Assembly (NCBI GenBank): GCA_963811055.1 | Contig: CAWEPQ010000020.1 | Span: forward strand, 372,001-436,000 | Direction of reading: 5' to 3' | Source: JACVRW01 sp963811055 | GTDB taxonomy: Bacteria > Actinomycetota > Thermoleophilia > Solirubrobacterales > Thermoleophilaceae | DNA length: 64,000 nucleotides | Shown here: positions 8,555 through 17,371 of the stretch, one piece after another | How positions within the stretch are numbered: position 1 is the first letter of the stretch | How the letters are laid out: each line of letters opens with the position of its first letter | Made by a program: the position numbers and the translations under genes | Notes under the pieces: model-generated | Databases searched by the model: none | Seen by the model: only the letters and a program-made list of their open reading frames with translations | Told to the model about the DNA's origin: nothing

Positions 8555-10666
8555 GTGAGGAGGGGTGCTGTGACAGTCGCGCTGGTTGCGGCCGCATTGG
8601 GTGCGGCGACCCCCGCGTACGCCACACCGTCGAACGTCGATTTCGCGACGGCCGATCGCTGCGATCCGATCGACCCGGCCAACTGCCTGTACCCGTTCCC
8701 CAACGACCGCTTCACGGTCCGGGACCGGCACACCGCGACCGGCAGGCGCGTGAGCCTCGACCCGGCGTCGGTGCCCACGAATGCGGGCGGCGTGCCGATC
8801 TCCCCGTCCGATTACTCGTACTCGGACGGCTTCAGCCCCGGCGCGATCATCGTGACCAAGGTGCCGGGCCTCGACACGCCCGAGGCGTTCGCGAAGACGA
8901 ACCCGGTCCCGATCACCGACCTCGCCCGCAGCTACGACCGCTACGCGCCCGTCGTGCTGATCAACGCGCGCACGCTCCGGCGCCAGCTGATCTGGGCTGA
9001 GCTCGACTCGCAGGCCACCACGCCGGCAGGCACCGCGCTGCTCATCCACCCGGCCAAGAACCTGCGCGAGGGCGAGCGCTACATCGTCGCGCTGCGCCGC
9101 CTGCGCGGCGCCGACGGCAAGCTGCTCGCTCCCAGCCCCGCCTTCAGGCTCTACCGCGATCGCATCTGGACGCACTCGCGCACGTTCGAGGCGCGCCGCT
9201 GGCACATGGAATCGATCTTCAAGTCACTCGGCCGGGCCGGCATCGCCCGCCACGACCTCTACCGGGCCTGGGACTTCACGGTTGCGAGCTCGAAGAACCT
9301 CTCGGGCCGGCTGCGCGCGATCCGCGACGACGCCTTCGGACAGCTGGGAGACCGCAAGCTCGGCGACCTGCGCGTGAGCGGGCGCTCGCCCGGCTTCACG
9401 CTCGACAAGGTCACTGACTTCCCGGCCTGCGGCGACGACGGCTGCCAGGCGGGCGAGGACGACCTCATCCGGCGCCGCGTGGAGGGCCATGTGACGGTGC
9501 CCTGTTACCTCGACCAGCCCGGCTGCCCGCCCGGCTCCCGCTTCCAGCTCGGTCCCGACGGCCTGCCACGGCAGATCCCGGGCAACACCCATCAGGCCAA
9601 CTTCATCTGCAACATCCCGCGCTCGGTGGACTCGACCCACCCGGGCCGCGTGTCCCTCTACGGCCACGGCCTGTTCGGCGGAGCGGGCGAGGTCAACAGC
9701 ATCAGCCGCCTGCCGATCGCATCCGAGCACCGCATCGTGCTCTGCGCCTCCGACTGGATCGGGATGTCAGGCGGCGACCTGCCCAACACGGTCACGATCC
9801 TCCAGGAGCTCTCGCGCTTCCCCACGCTCGCCGACCGCCTCCAGCAGGGGATGGTCAACTTCCTCTACCTCGGGCGCGCGATGATCCACCCGCAGGGCTT
9901 TGCCGCCAATGCCGCGTTCCGTGACGCCGGCGGCTCGCTGCTCGACACCAAGCGTCTCTATTACTCGGGCGGCAGTCAGGGCGGCATCGCGGGCGGCGCG
10001 CTCACGGCCGTGGCTCCTGACTTCACGCGCTCCGTGCTCATCGTGCCGGCTATGAACTACAGCCTGCTGCTCACCCGCAGCATCGACTTCGATCCGTTCA
10101 AGGCGATTCTCTACCCGTCGTATCCCGACGAGCTGGAGCGGCCGCTGCTGCTCTCGATGATCCAGACGCTCTGGGACCGCGGAGAGCCGAACGGCTACGC
10201 CTGGCACATGACCGACGACCCGTACCCCAACACCCCGGCGCACACGGTGCTGCTGCACATGGCGTACGGCGACCATCAGGTGGCCAACATCGGGACAGAG
10301 ATCGAGGCCCGCACGATCGGCGCGAAGCTGCTCAGGCCGGCGCTCGATCCGGGCCGCAGCACCGACGTGGACCCGTTCTACGCGATCGAGCCGGTCCGCC
10401 GCCTGCCGTATCGCGGCAGCGCTCTCGTGGTCTGGGACATCGGGCCGCTGCGTCCGGCCGGCTGCGGTACCGCGGGTGCGCCCTCCTGCATCGGCACGGG
10501 CCAGCCGCCGATCACGAACACGGCACCGCGGCTCGGGGTGGACCCGCACGGAGTGACCGGGCGCGAGCCCACCGCCTCGGATCAGTTCTCCCGGTTCATC
10601 GACGGTGAGCTGATCGACGTCTGCGGCGGCGAGCCGTGCCACGCGGCAGGCTGGACGGGCCCGTGA
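8555..10666 (+). CDS. Exported alpha/beta-hydrolase-like protein, paralogue 1
   Basis: 703 residues from GTG 8555, with a signal peptide over residues 1-23 (ALVAAALGAATPAYA). The centre carries YGHGLFG, a likely oxyanion-hole segment, and YYSGGSQGGIAGG, a nucleophile elbow with candidate Ser474. Near the C-terminus YGDHQV offers His574 as candidate catalytic His with an adjacent Asp. About ten cysteines suggest disulphides. The product should be an extracellular esterase or lipase-like enzyme of unknown substrate. Its stop overlaps the start of a clear paralogue by 4 bp, so the pair arose by tandem duplication and is translationally coupled. Confidence 0.75.
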   Translation: MRRGAVTVALVAAALGAATPAYATPSNVDFATADRCDPIDPANCLYPFPNDRFTVRDRHTATGRRVSLDPASVPTNAGGVPISPSDYSYSDGFSPGAIIVTKVPGLDTPEAFAKTNPVPITDLARSYDRYAPVVLINARTLRRQLIWAELDSQATTPAGTALLIHPAKNLREGERYIVALRRLRGADGKLLAPSPAFRLYRDRIWTHSRTFEARRWHMESIFKSLGRAGIARHDLYRAWDFTVASSKNLSGRLRAIRDDAFGQLGDRKLGDLRVSGRSPGFTLDKVTDFPACGDDGCQAGEDDLIRRRVEGHVTVPCYLDQPGCPPGSRFQLGPDGLPRQIPGNTHQANFICNIPRSVDSTHPGRVSLYGHGLFGGAGEVNSISRLPIASEHRIVLCASDWIGMSGGDLPNTVTILQELSRFPTLADRLQQGMVNFLYLGRAMIHPQGFAANAAFRDAGGSLLDTKRLYYSGGSQGGIAGGALTAVAPDFTRSVLIVPAMNYSLLLTRSIDFDPFKAILYPSYPDELERPLLLSMIQTLWDRGEPNGYAWHMTDDPYPNTPAHTVLLHMAYGDHQVANIGTEIEARTIGAKLLRPALDPGRSTDVDPFYAIEPVRRLPYRGSALVVWDIGPLRPAGCGTAGAPSCIGTGQPPITNTAPRLGVDPHGVTGREPTASDQFSRFIDGELIDVCGGEPCHAAGWTGP

Positions 10667-12759
10667 AGACGCGCGCGACCATCTTGGCGCTCACTGTGCT
10701 GGCGCTGCTGGCGCCAGGGGCGTCGGCTCACTGGGGCCGCGTGGAGGCGCCCCCGATCACGCCCGGGTGCGATCCGCTCGGCACCGCGCACTGCATGCTT
10801 CCCTGGCCGAACGACTACTTCACCAAGCCGGCCTGGTCGGCCACCGGGCGGAAGCTCAACCTGCTGCCCACCGCCACGCCGCGCAACAAGAGCGGCGTGC
10901 CGATCGAGCCCGCCGACTACAACCGCTCGGACGGCTTCAGCCCGGGGCAGACGATCGTGCTCAAGGTCCCCGGGCTCGACACGCCCGAGGCGTTCGCGAA
11001 GACGAACCCGGTGCCCGTCACCGACCTCGCCCGCGCCTACGAGCGCCGCGCCCCGATCGTGGTCATCAACGCGCGCACGCACCGGCGCCACCTGATCTGG
11101 GCCGAGATCGATTCGAACGGTGTTACGCCCGAGACGACCGCACTGCTGATCCACCCCGGGGTGAACTGGCGCGAAGGCGAGCGCTACATCGTCGCGCTGC
11201 GCAACCTCAAGGACGGCGCAGGAACTCGAATCGAGACCGGCCGCGCCTTCAAGCTGTACCGCGACCGGATCCTCACCAACTCCAGGGAGTTCGAGGGGCG
11301 GCGCGGGCACATGGAGTCGCTGTTCGGCTCGCTGCGCAAGGCTGGGATCGACCGCCACGACCTCTACCTGGCGTGGGACTTCACCATCGCGAGCGGGAAC
11401 TCGCTCTCGCGCCGGATGGTGTCGATCCGCGACCGCGCCTTCGCCGAGCTCGGCGACCGCAACCTGCGCGACCTCAAGGTCGAGGGCGCCTCGCCCAAGT
11501 TCACCGTGGACAAGGTGATCGAGGCCACGCCCGAGCAGGAGCCCAACGTCTTCCGCCGCGTGGAGGGCACGGTCAACGTGCCGTGCTTCCTGAACGCGGC
11601 CGGTTGCACGACGGGGTCCCGCTATGACCTCGGCCCCGACGGCCTGCCCCGGCGGATCCCCGGCAACACCTACAACGCGCGCTACATCTGCAACATCCCG
11701 CGCTCGGCGAGCCCCGACAAGCCCGCGCGTCCCTCGCTGTACGGGCACGGGCTGTTCGGCGACGTCGGCGAGGCGGGCGCCCGCAACGTCGAGGAGCTGG
11801 GCAACGAGAACAACGTGCTCGTCTGCTCCGCGGACTGGATCGGCATGGCCGACGAGGACGTGCCCAACGCCATCACGGTCCTCCAGAACCTGTCGAACTT
11901 CCCGACGCTGGCCGACCGGCTCCAGCAGGGCTTCCTGGACTTCATGTTCGTCGGGCGCACGATGATCCACAGGTCGGGCTTCGCCTCCAACCCGGCGTTC
12001 CAGGTCAACGGTCGGTCGGTCATCGACACGCGCCGGCTCTTCTACTACGGGAACAGCCAAGGCGGAATCGCCGGCGGCGCCCTCACGGCGGTCGCGCCGG
12101 ACTTCAATCGCTCGGTGCTCTACGTGGGCGCGATGAACTACAGCCTCCTGCTCAACCGCAGCGTGGACTTCGACCTGTACGCGCTCATCCTCAACCCCAA
12201 CTATCCGAACCCGCTCGAGCGCCAGCTGGTGCTGTCGATGATCCAGGTGCTCTGGGACCGCGGCGAGCCGAACGGCTACGCCTGGCACATGACGAGCGAC
12301 CCGCCGCCCAACACGCCGCGGCACAAGGTGCTCCAGCTCCTCTCCTTCGGCGACCACCAGGTGGCCAACCTGGCCACGGAGGTGCAGGCGCGGACGCTCG
12401 GCTCGCACCTGCGCGCGCCGGCGGTCGACCCGGGGCGGCACGCAGATCGCCGGCCCTACTTCGACATCCCGCGCATCCGGCGGTTCCCATACGAGGGCGA
12501 CGCCTCGCTCGTCATCTGGGACATCGGACCGCTGCGTCCCGCCGGCTGCGGCGCCGCGGGCGCACCGGAGTGCCTCGGCACGCTCACGCCGCCGATCGGC
12601 AACCTGCCGCCCCGCGAGGGCGTGGATCCCCATGACCTCGTGATCGAGTCCGAGCCGCGGATACGCCGCCAAATCTCGGAGTTCCTCCGAATCGACGGCA
12701 AGGTGATCGACGTGTGCGGCAGCGCGCCGTGCCACGCGGCTGGTTGGACCGGTCCTTAG
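10663..12759 (+). CDS. Exported alpha/beta-hydrolase-like protein, paralogue 2
   Basis: 698 residues from GTG 10663, chosen because it overlaps the preceding stop (GTGA) and gives a proper signal peptide (ILALTVLALLAPGASA, residues 6-21). It aligns with the upstream gene nearly end to end, sharing PEAFAKTNPVP, YGHGLFG, NSQGGIAGGALTAVAPDF, WDRGEPNGYAWHMT, GDHQVAN and the terminal CHAAGWTGP. Candidate catalytic residues are Ser465 and His565. A segment of cysteines and linker present in paralogue 1 near residue 290 is shorter here. The substrate is unknown; both copies keep the putative active site, arguing that both are functional. Confidence 0.75.
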   Translation: MKTRATILALTVLALLAPGASAHWGRVEAPPITPGCDPLGTAHCMLPWPNDYFTKPAWSATGRKLNLLPTATPRNKSGVPIEPADYNRSDGFSPGQTIVLKVPGLDTPEAFAKTNPVPVTDLARAYERRAPIVVINARTHRRHLIWAEIDSNGVTPETTALLIHPGVNWREGERYIVALRNLKDGAGTRIETGRAFKLYRDRILTNSREFEGRRGHMESLFGSLRKAGIDRHDLYLAWDFTIASGNSLSRRMVSIRDRAFAELGDRNLRDLKVEGASPKFTVDKVIEATPEQEPNVFRRVEGTVNVPCFLNAAGCTTGSRYDLGPDGLPRRIPGNTYNARYICNIPRSASPDKPARPSLYGHGLFGDVGEAGARNVEELGNENNVLVCSADWIGMADEDVPNAITVLQNLSNFPTLADRLQQGFLDFMFVGRTMIHRSGFASNPAFQVNGRSVIDTRRLFYYGNSQGGIAGGALTAVAPDFNRSVLYVGAMNYSLLLNRSVDFDLYALILNPNYPNPLERQLVLSMIQVLWDRGEPNGYAWHMTSDPPPNTPRHKVLQLLSFGDHQVANLATEVQARTLGSHLRAPAVDPGRHADRRPYFDIPRIRRFPYEGDASLVIWDIGPLRPAGCGAAGAPECLGTLTPPIGNLPPREGVDPHDLVIESEPRIRRQISEFLRIDGKVIDVCGSAPCHAAGWTGP

Positions 12760-12822
12760 CGTCGGGCATTCGGACGTTGTAGGACATAGGCACATCGCGC
12801 CCGGCGGATACCATTGACGTCT

Positions 12823-13713
12823 ATGGAGACGGGCACCTTCAGAGTCAAGGCCGGCCTGGCCGAAATGCTCAAGGGCGGAGTGATCATGGACGTGGTCAAC
12901 GCCGAGCAGGCCAAGGTGGCCGAGGAGGCCGGCGCGGCCGCGGTGATGGCGCTCGAGCGAGTGCCCGCGGACATCCGCCGCGACGGCGGCGTGGCCCGCA
13001 TGTCCGACCCGAACATGATCGAGGGCATCCAACAGGCCGTGACCATCCCGGTGATGGCCAAGGCGCGCATCGGTCACTTCGCCGAGGCGCAGGTCCTGCA
13101 GGCCCTCGAGGTGGACTACATCGACGAGTCCGAGGTGCTCACCCCGGCCGACGAGGCGCACCACATCGACAAGCACGCGTTCGGCGTGCCCTTCGTTTGC
13201 GGTGCCACCAACCTCGGCGAGGCGCTCCGCCGAATTGCCGAGGGTGCCGCGATGATCCGCTCGAAGGGCGAGGCCGGCACGGGCAACGTCGTCGAGGCCG
13301 TGCGCCACATCCGGATGATCACGGGCGAGATCCGGCGGCTGGCGTCGCTCGACCCGGTCGAGCTGCCCACGGCGGCCAAGGAGCTTCAGGCGCCGCTCGA
13401 GATCGTGCGCGACGTGGCCGAGAAGGGCCGCCTCCCGGTGGTGCTCTTCTGCGCCGGCGGGATCGCCACCCCGGCAGACGCCGCCCTGATGATGCAGCTC
13501 GGCGCCGAGGGGAACTTCGTGGGCTCGGGGATCTTCAAGTCATCGGATCCCGAGCGCCGCGCACGCGCGATCGTCGAGGCCACCACCCACTTCCAGGACC
13601 CGGAGCGCGTGACCGCCGCGTCGCGCGAGCTGGGCGAGCCCATGGCCGGCATCGAGATCGCGCAGCTCGAGGCGCCGGGCGGCGGCGGACTGCTTCAGAA
13701 CCGCGGCTGGTGA
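12823..13713 (+). CDS. pdxS: Pyridoxal 5'-phosphate synthase, lyase subunit
   Basis: 296 residues from ATG 12823 (an in-frame TTG lies 9 nt upstream). The protein is the (beta/alpha)8-barrel subunit that condenses ribose-5-phosphate, glyceraldehyde-3-phosphate and ammonia to PLP. Conserved landmarks are GGVIMDVVNAEQA with Asp23, PVMAKARIGHF with the Schiff-base Lys80, RSKGEAGTGN with the second essential lysine, and the phosphate-binding CAGGIATPADAA and GSGIFKS. The stop overlaps the pdxT start by 4 bp, matching the 1:1 PdxS-PdxT complex. Confidence 0.97.
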   Translation: METGTFRVKAGLAEMLKGGVIMDVVNAEQAKVAEEAGAAAVMALERVPADIRRDGGVARMSDPNMIEGIQQAVTIPVMAKARIGHFAEAQVLQALEVDYIDESEVLTPADEAHHIDKHAFGVPFVCGATNLGEALRRIAEGAAMIRSKGEAGTGNVVEAVRHIRMITGEIRRLASLDPVELPTAAKELQAPLEIVRDVAEKGRLPVVLFCAGGIATPADAALMMQLGAEGNFVGSGIFKSSDPERRARAIVEATTHFQDPERVTAASRELGEPMAGIEIAQLEAPGGGGLLQNRGW

Positions 13714-14312
13714 CATCCCCGCCTGGCGGAAGCAGCCGGCTCGGCCGGCTGCGCACCGATCGTGTTATCGGAGTTCTTGCCCTCCAGGGCGACTTCGAGG
13801 CACACGCTCGCGCGCTCCGCGAGCTGGGGGCAGAGCCGCGCACCGTACGCACCCGTGAGGAGCTCGAGGGACTCGACGCCCTGGTGATCCCGGGGGGCGA
13901 GTCCACCACGATGACGCTCGGGGTGGAGCGCGAGGGTCTGGCGGAGCCGCTTCGCGAGTTCGTCCGCTCCGGCAAGCCGGTGCTCGGCACCTGCGCGGGC
14001 CTGATCCTGCTTGATCGCGACCACCTGGGGCTGCTCGACGTGAGCGCCCGGCGAAACGCCTTCGGGCGCCAGCTGCACTCGTTCGAGGCGGAGGTGAACC
14101 TGGCGGGAATGGGGTCGCTCACGGGCGTGTTCATCCGGGCCCCGTGGATAGAGTCGTTCGGCGACAGCGTGGAGGTGCTCGCCGAGCTGGACGGGCACCC
14201 GGTGGCCGTCCGCCAGTCGAACATCCTGGCCGTGGCGTTTCACCCTGAGCTCACCGATGACCTGAGCGTTCACCGCTGGGTCGTCCAGACGAACGGAGGC
14301 CCCCCCGAATGA
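13710..14312 (+). CDS. pdxT: Pyridoxal 5'-phosphate synthase, glutaminase subunit
   Basis: 200 residues from GTG 13710, which overlaps the pdxS stop by 4 bp. No other start codon precedes the conserved RVIGVLALQGDF, so about 17 poorly conserved residues are added at the N-terminus compared with the usual family start. The class-I glutaminase triad is present: Cys95 in GTCAG, His178 and Glu180 in FHPEL; PGGESTT at 61-67 is the oxyanion region. It supplies ammonia from glutamine to PdxS. Its stop overlaps the aminopeptidase start by 4 bp (ATGA). Confidence 0.95.
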   Translation: MTSPPGGSSRLGRLRTDRVIGVLALQGDFEAHARALRELGAEPRTVRTREELEGLDALVIPGGESTTMTLGVEREGLAEPLREFVRSGKPVLGTCAGLILLDRDHLGLLDVSARRNAFGRQLHSFEAEVNLAGMGSLTGVFIRAPWIESFGDSVEVLAELDGHPVAVRQSNILAVAFHPELTDDLSVHRWVVQTNGGPPE

Positions 14313-15415
14313 GAGACCAGCGCGCCGAGGCGCTCGCACAGATTCTCGTCCGCTACTCCACGCGCGTGCAGGAGGGCGACGTCTGCGTGATCCAGTCCTC
14401 GACCGTGGCCGAGGTGCTGGTTCAGGCCGTGTTCGAGGAGATCCTTCGCTCCGGCGGTCATCCGATCATCCAGATGACCACCACGGCCGCCCAGTCCGCC
14501 TTCTACGAGTACGCCTCGGACGCCCAGCTGGACTGGGTCTCGCCGGTGACCAAGTGGGCGGTCGAGAACGCCGACGTGCGCATCGCGATCATGTCGGACG
14601 TCAACGCGCGCGAGCTCCAGCGTGCAGACCCGGCCAAGCAGGCGCGCGCCCAGAAGGCCCGCAAGCCGCTGATGGAGACGAGCATGCAGCGCGCTGCGGA
14701 GGGGAAGCACCGCTGGGCGCTCACGCTATTCCCCACGCAGGCGTACGCCAGCGAGGCCGGCATGTCGCTCCGCGAGTACGAGGACTTCTTCTACGCGGCC
14801 TGTCTGGTGGACGACTCCGACCCGGTGACCGCCTGGGAGCGCCAGTCCGACGACGTCAAGCGGCTGGCCGAGTGGATCAACGGCAGGAGCCAGGTGCACA
14901 TCAAGGCCCCGGGCACCGACCTCACGCTCGGCGTGGAGGGCCGCACCTGGATCCCGTGCGCCGGCGAGCACAACATGCCCGACGGCGAGTTCTTCACCGG
15001 CCCGCTCGAGGACTCGGTCAACGGCGAGGTGGCGTTCTCGTTCCCGGCCGGCTACGGCGGCCGCGAGGTGGAGGGAGTGCGCTTCCGGTTCGAGGACGGC
15101 AAGGTGGTGGACGCCTCCGCCACGCGCGGCGAGGACTTCCTGATCGAGATGCTCGACACCGACGACGGCGCCCGCCGGCTCGGCGAGATCGGCATCGGCA
15201 CGAACTTCGGCATCTCCGACGGCACCCGCGAGATCCTGCTCGACGAGAAGATCGGCGGGACGGTGCACCTGGCGATCGGGATGTCCTATCCGGAGACCGG
15301 CGGCGCGAACAGCTCAGCCGTGCACTGGGACATGGTCTGCGACCTCCGCGAGGGGGGCTCGCTCACCGTGGACGGCGACGAGCTCCAGCGCGACGGCAAG
15401 TTCCTCGTCCTCTAG
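14309..15415 (+). CDS. M29-family (thermophilic-type) aminopeptidase
   Basis: 368 residues from ATG 14309. The order of motifs fits family M29 metallo-aminopeptidases: GEHNMPDGEFFTGPLEDSVNG with the metal-ligand Glu residues (about 218-238), EIGIGTNFGIS (about 292-302), KIGGTVHLAIGMSYPETGG and the terminal HWDMVCDL containing His and Asp ligands. It would remove N-terminal amino acids in the cytoplasm with two metal ions. It is translationally coupled to pdxT, the third gene of the operon; a functional link with PLP synthesis is not obvious and may only reflect shared expression. Confidence 0.92.
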   Translation: MRDQRAEALAQILVRYSTRVQEGDVCVIQSSTVAEVLVQAVFEEILRSGGHPIIQMTTTAAQSAFYEYASDAQLDWVSPVTKWAVENADVRIAIMSDVNARELQRADPAKQARAQKARKPLMETSMQRAAEGKHRWALTLFPTQAYASEAGMSLREYEDFFYAACLVDDSDPVTAWERQSDDVKRLAEWINGRSQVHIKAPGTDLTLGVEGRTWIPCAGEHNMPDGEFFTGPLEDSVNGEVAFSFPAGYGGREVEGVRFRFEDGKVVDASATRGEDFLIEMLDTDDGARRLGEIGIGTNFGISDGTREILLDEKIGGTVHLAIGMSYPETGGANSSAVHWDMVCDLREGGSLTVDGDELQRDGKFLVL

Positions 15416-15421
15416 GCGGTT

Positions 15422-15480
15422 CCACCTTCCTGACTTTTGGTTGCTCTGCAACCGCTGGGCAGGAAGGTGGCCACCGGTGG
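15422..15480. terminator. Nested hairpin between convergent genes
   Basis: An 11-bp perfect inverted repeat (CCACCTTCCTG at 15422-15432, CAGGAAGGTGG at 15460-15470) encloses a second perfect 6-bp hairpin (GGTTGC 15439-15444, GCAACC 15448-15453, loop TCT). A 10-bp palindrome CCACCGGTGG follows at 15471-15480. It lies 6 nt after the aminopeptidase stop and 64 nt before the convergent osmC stop. No U-tract follows on either strand, so if it is a terminator it is not the classical intrinsic kind. Confidence 0.55.
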
Positions 15481-15543
15481 TGGTTTTCGGGGAGGCCCAG
15501 AGTCAGGCACCTGGGGCCCGCGCCTCGCCGGTAAGCCGCCCGG

Positions 15544-15975
15544 CTACGACGCCAGGCGGGCCTCCACCTCGATCGTCTCCACGGCCGCCAGCGCCTGCGA
15601 TACCGGGCAGGTGTCCTTGGTCGCGGTTGCGACCTCCTGGAACTGGTCAGGCTCGATGCCGGACACGCGCGCGGTCGTGTCGAGCCGGATCGACGTGATC
15701 TTGAAGCCGTCGCCCGAGCGCTCGATCGTGACGGTGGCCTCCGTGGCCACGTTCTCGGGCTCGAACCCCGCGCGGCCCAGGTTCCCGGCGAGGGCCATCG
15801 AGTAGCAGCCGGCGTGCGCCGCCGCGATCAGCTCCTCCGGGTTGGTGCCCTCGCCGTCCTCGAAGCGCGACTGGGCGGAGTAGGCGCCCTCGTAGGCGCC
15901 GCTGGCGAGGCGCATGGTCCCGTCGCCATCGGGGAGCGATCCGTTCCAGCTGGCAGTGGCTTTCCGCTTGGGCAT
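15544..15975 (-). CDS. osmC: OsmC-family peroxidase
   Basis: 143 residues from ATG 15975, preceded by AGGAG at normal distance. The family's two redox cysteines are seen: Cys57 in AAHAGCYSMAL and Cys123 in KDTCPVSQAL, with TNPEELI (Glu47/48) and the N-terminal SGAYEGAYSAQSRF containing the conserved Arg37. OsmC-type enzymes reduce organic hydroperoxides with thiols. The gene stands alone on the minus strand, converging with the aminopeptidase and divergent from yebC, 75 bp apart. Confidence 0.95.
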   Translation of the reverse strand: MPKRKATASWNGSLPDGDGTMRLASGAYEGAYSAQSRFEDGEGTNPEELIAAAHAGCYSMALAGNLGRAGFEPENVATEATVTIERSGDGFKITSIRLDTTARVSGIEPDQFQEVATATKDTCPVSQALAAVETIEVEARLAS

Positions 15976-16050
15976 ATGGGTCTCCTGGTGGTGTGGCCGG
16001 GGTCGGGCTCTTACATAGCACCGGCGCCTCGTGGGTAGTCTCTTCCCGTC

Positions 16051-16803
16051 ATGGCCGGTCATTCCAAGTGGGCTTCGATCAAGCACAAGAAGAAGGCCGT
16101 CGATGCCAAGCGCGGCGCGCTCTTCACGAAGCTGACGCGGGCCATCACCGTGGCCGCTCGCGAGGGCGGCGGGGACCCCGAGGGGAACCCCACACTGGCG
16201 CTCGCGATCCAGAAGGCGCGCGACGCGAGCATGCCCAAGGACAACATCGAGCGCGCCGTGGCCAAGGGCACCGGCGCCGATTCCGAGGGTGAGACCTACG
16301 AGTCGATCGTCTACGAGGGATATGGGCCCGGCGGTGTGGCGATCCTCGCCGAGGCGCTGACGGACAACCGCAACCGCACCGGCTCCGAGATCCGGTTCCT
16401 GTTCACCAAGGCGGGCGGGAGCCTGGGGGAGCCCGGGTCGGTGGCCTGGACCTTCGAGAAGAAGGGCGAGGTGGTGGTGGACGGGCACCGCTACGCGGAG
16501 GACGACCTGCTCGCGGCCATCGACGCCGGCGCCGAGGACGTGACCCTCGACGGCGACATCTGGGAGATCGTGACCGGACCTGCCGAGCTGGCGGGCGTGC
16601 GAGCGGCGCTCGAGGCGGCCGGTGTGGAGCTGGAGTCCGCGGAGCTCGTGATGCGCCCCACCACGCGCACCCCGGTCGGCGAGGACCAGGTCGGGTCCCT
16701 GATGCGCCTGATCGAGGGCCTCGAGGACCACGACGACGTCCAGGCGGTCCACGCCAACTTCGACGTGGATGCCGAAGTGCTCGAGCGCCTCGCGGCCGTA
16801 TAG
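16051..16803 (+). CDS. yebC: YebC/TACO1-family protein
   Basis: 250 residues from ATG 16051. The start MAGHSKWASIKHKKKAVDAKRGALFTK is diagnostic, as are GGGDPEGNPTLALAIQKAR, MPKDNIERAV and YEGYGPGGVAI. Members have been described as transcriptional regulators and more recently as ribosome-associated factors easing translation of proline-rich stretches. The position directly upstream of ruvC is the standard arrangement in many bacteria. Length equals the family norm. Confidence 0.96.
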   Translation: MAGHSKWASIKHKKKAVDAKRGALFTKLTRAITVAAREGGGDPEGNPTLALAIQKARDASMPKDNIERAVAKGTGADSEGETYESIVYEGYGPGGVAILAEALTDNRNRTGSEIRFLFTKAGGSLGEPGSVAWTFEKKGEVVVDGHRYAEDDLLAAIDAGAEDVTLDGDIWEIVTGPAELAGVRAALEAAGVELESAELVMRPTTRTPVGEDQVGSLMRLIEGLEDHDDVQAVHANFDVDAEVLERLAAV

Positions 16804-16879
16804 AAGGATCGGTGCGCCGCGGCCAAGCCGGCGGCTCCGACGGCACAAGGCGTCCGCGCCTGGGCGCAGAATCACTCAT

Positions 16880-17371
16880 GTGGTGGTCGTCCTCGGCATC
16901 GATCCGGGCAGCGCGCATACGGGCTATGGCGTGGTGCTCTCGCGCGGGCGCACCCTCGCGGCGCTCGATGGCGGCGTGATCGAGACCCGCTCCGGCACCC
17001 CGCTCGAGCTGCGCTTGGCCCAGATCCACGCGCGCGTGTGCGAGCTGATCGACGAGCACCGCCCCGAGGCCCTTGCGGTCGAGCAGCTCTACTTCGGGCG
17101 CAACGTGCGCTCGGCGTTGGCGGTGGGACAGGCGCGCGGCGTGGTGCTGCTGTCCGCGGGCATGGCCGGCGTGCCCTGCTTCTCCTACACGCCGCAGGCG
17201 GTCAAGCAGGCCGTATGCGGCAGCGGCGGCGCCGAGAAGACGCAGGTGCAGCGCATGGTGGGCACCCTGCTTTCGTTGCCCGAGCCGCCCGAGCCGGACC
17301 ACGCGGCGGATGCGCTTGCCGTGGCCATCTGCCACGCCAACGGAGCACCACTGGCGGAGGCACTGGCGTGA
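16880..17371 (+). CDS. ruvC: Holliday junction resolvase
   Basis: 163 residues from GTG 16880; the longer open frame upstream is Arg-rich and overlaps the yebC stop, so it is rejected. Catalytic acids are in place: Asp8 in GIDPGS, Glu68 in AVEQLYFGRN, and His141/Asp144 in PDHAADALAVA. The dimer cuts four-way junctions symmetrically after RuvAB branch migration. The stop overlaps ruvA by 4 bp (GTGA). Confidence 0.96.
   Translation: MVVVLGIDPGSAHTGYGVVLSRGRTLAALDGGVIETRSGTPLELRLAQIHARVCELIDEHRPEALAVEQLYFGRNVRSALAVGQARGVVLLSAGMAGVPCFSYTPQAVKQAVCGSGGAEKTQVQRMVGTLLSLPEPPEPDHAADALAVAICHANGAPLAEALA

Noticed and set aside
10582..13308. Very long open frame on the minus strand opposite the hydrolase pair and pdxS
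   Set aside because: It is a shadow frame created by high third-position GC in the plus-strand genes; its product is Arg/Ala/Val/His-rich with no domain, while the plus-strand frames encode conserved proteins.
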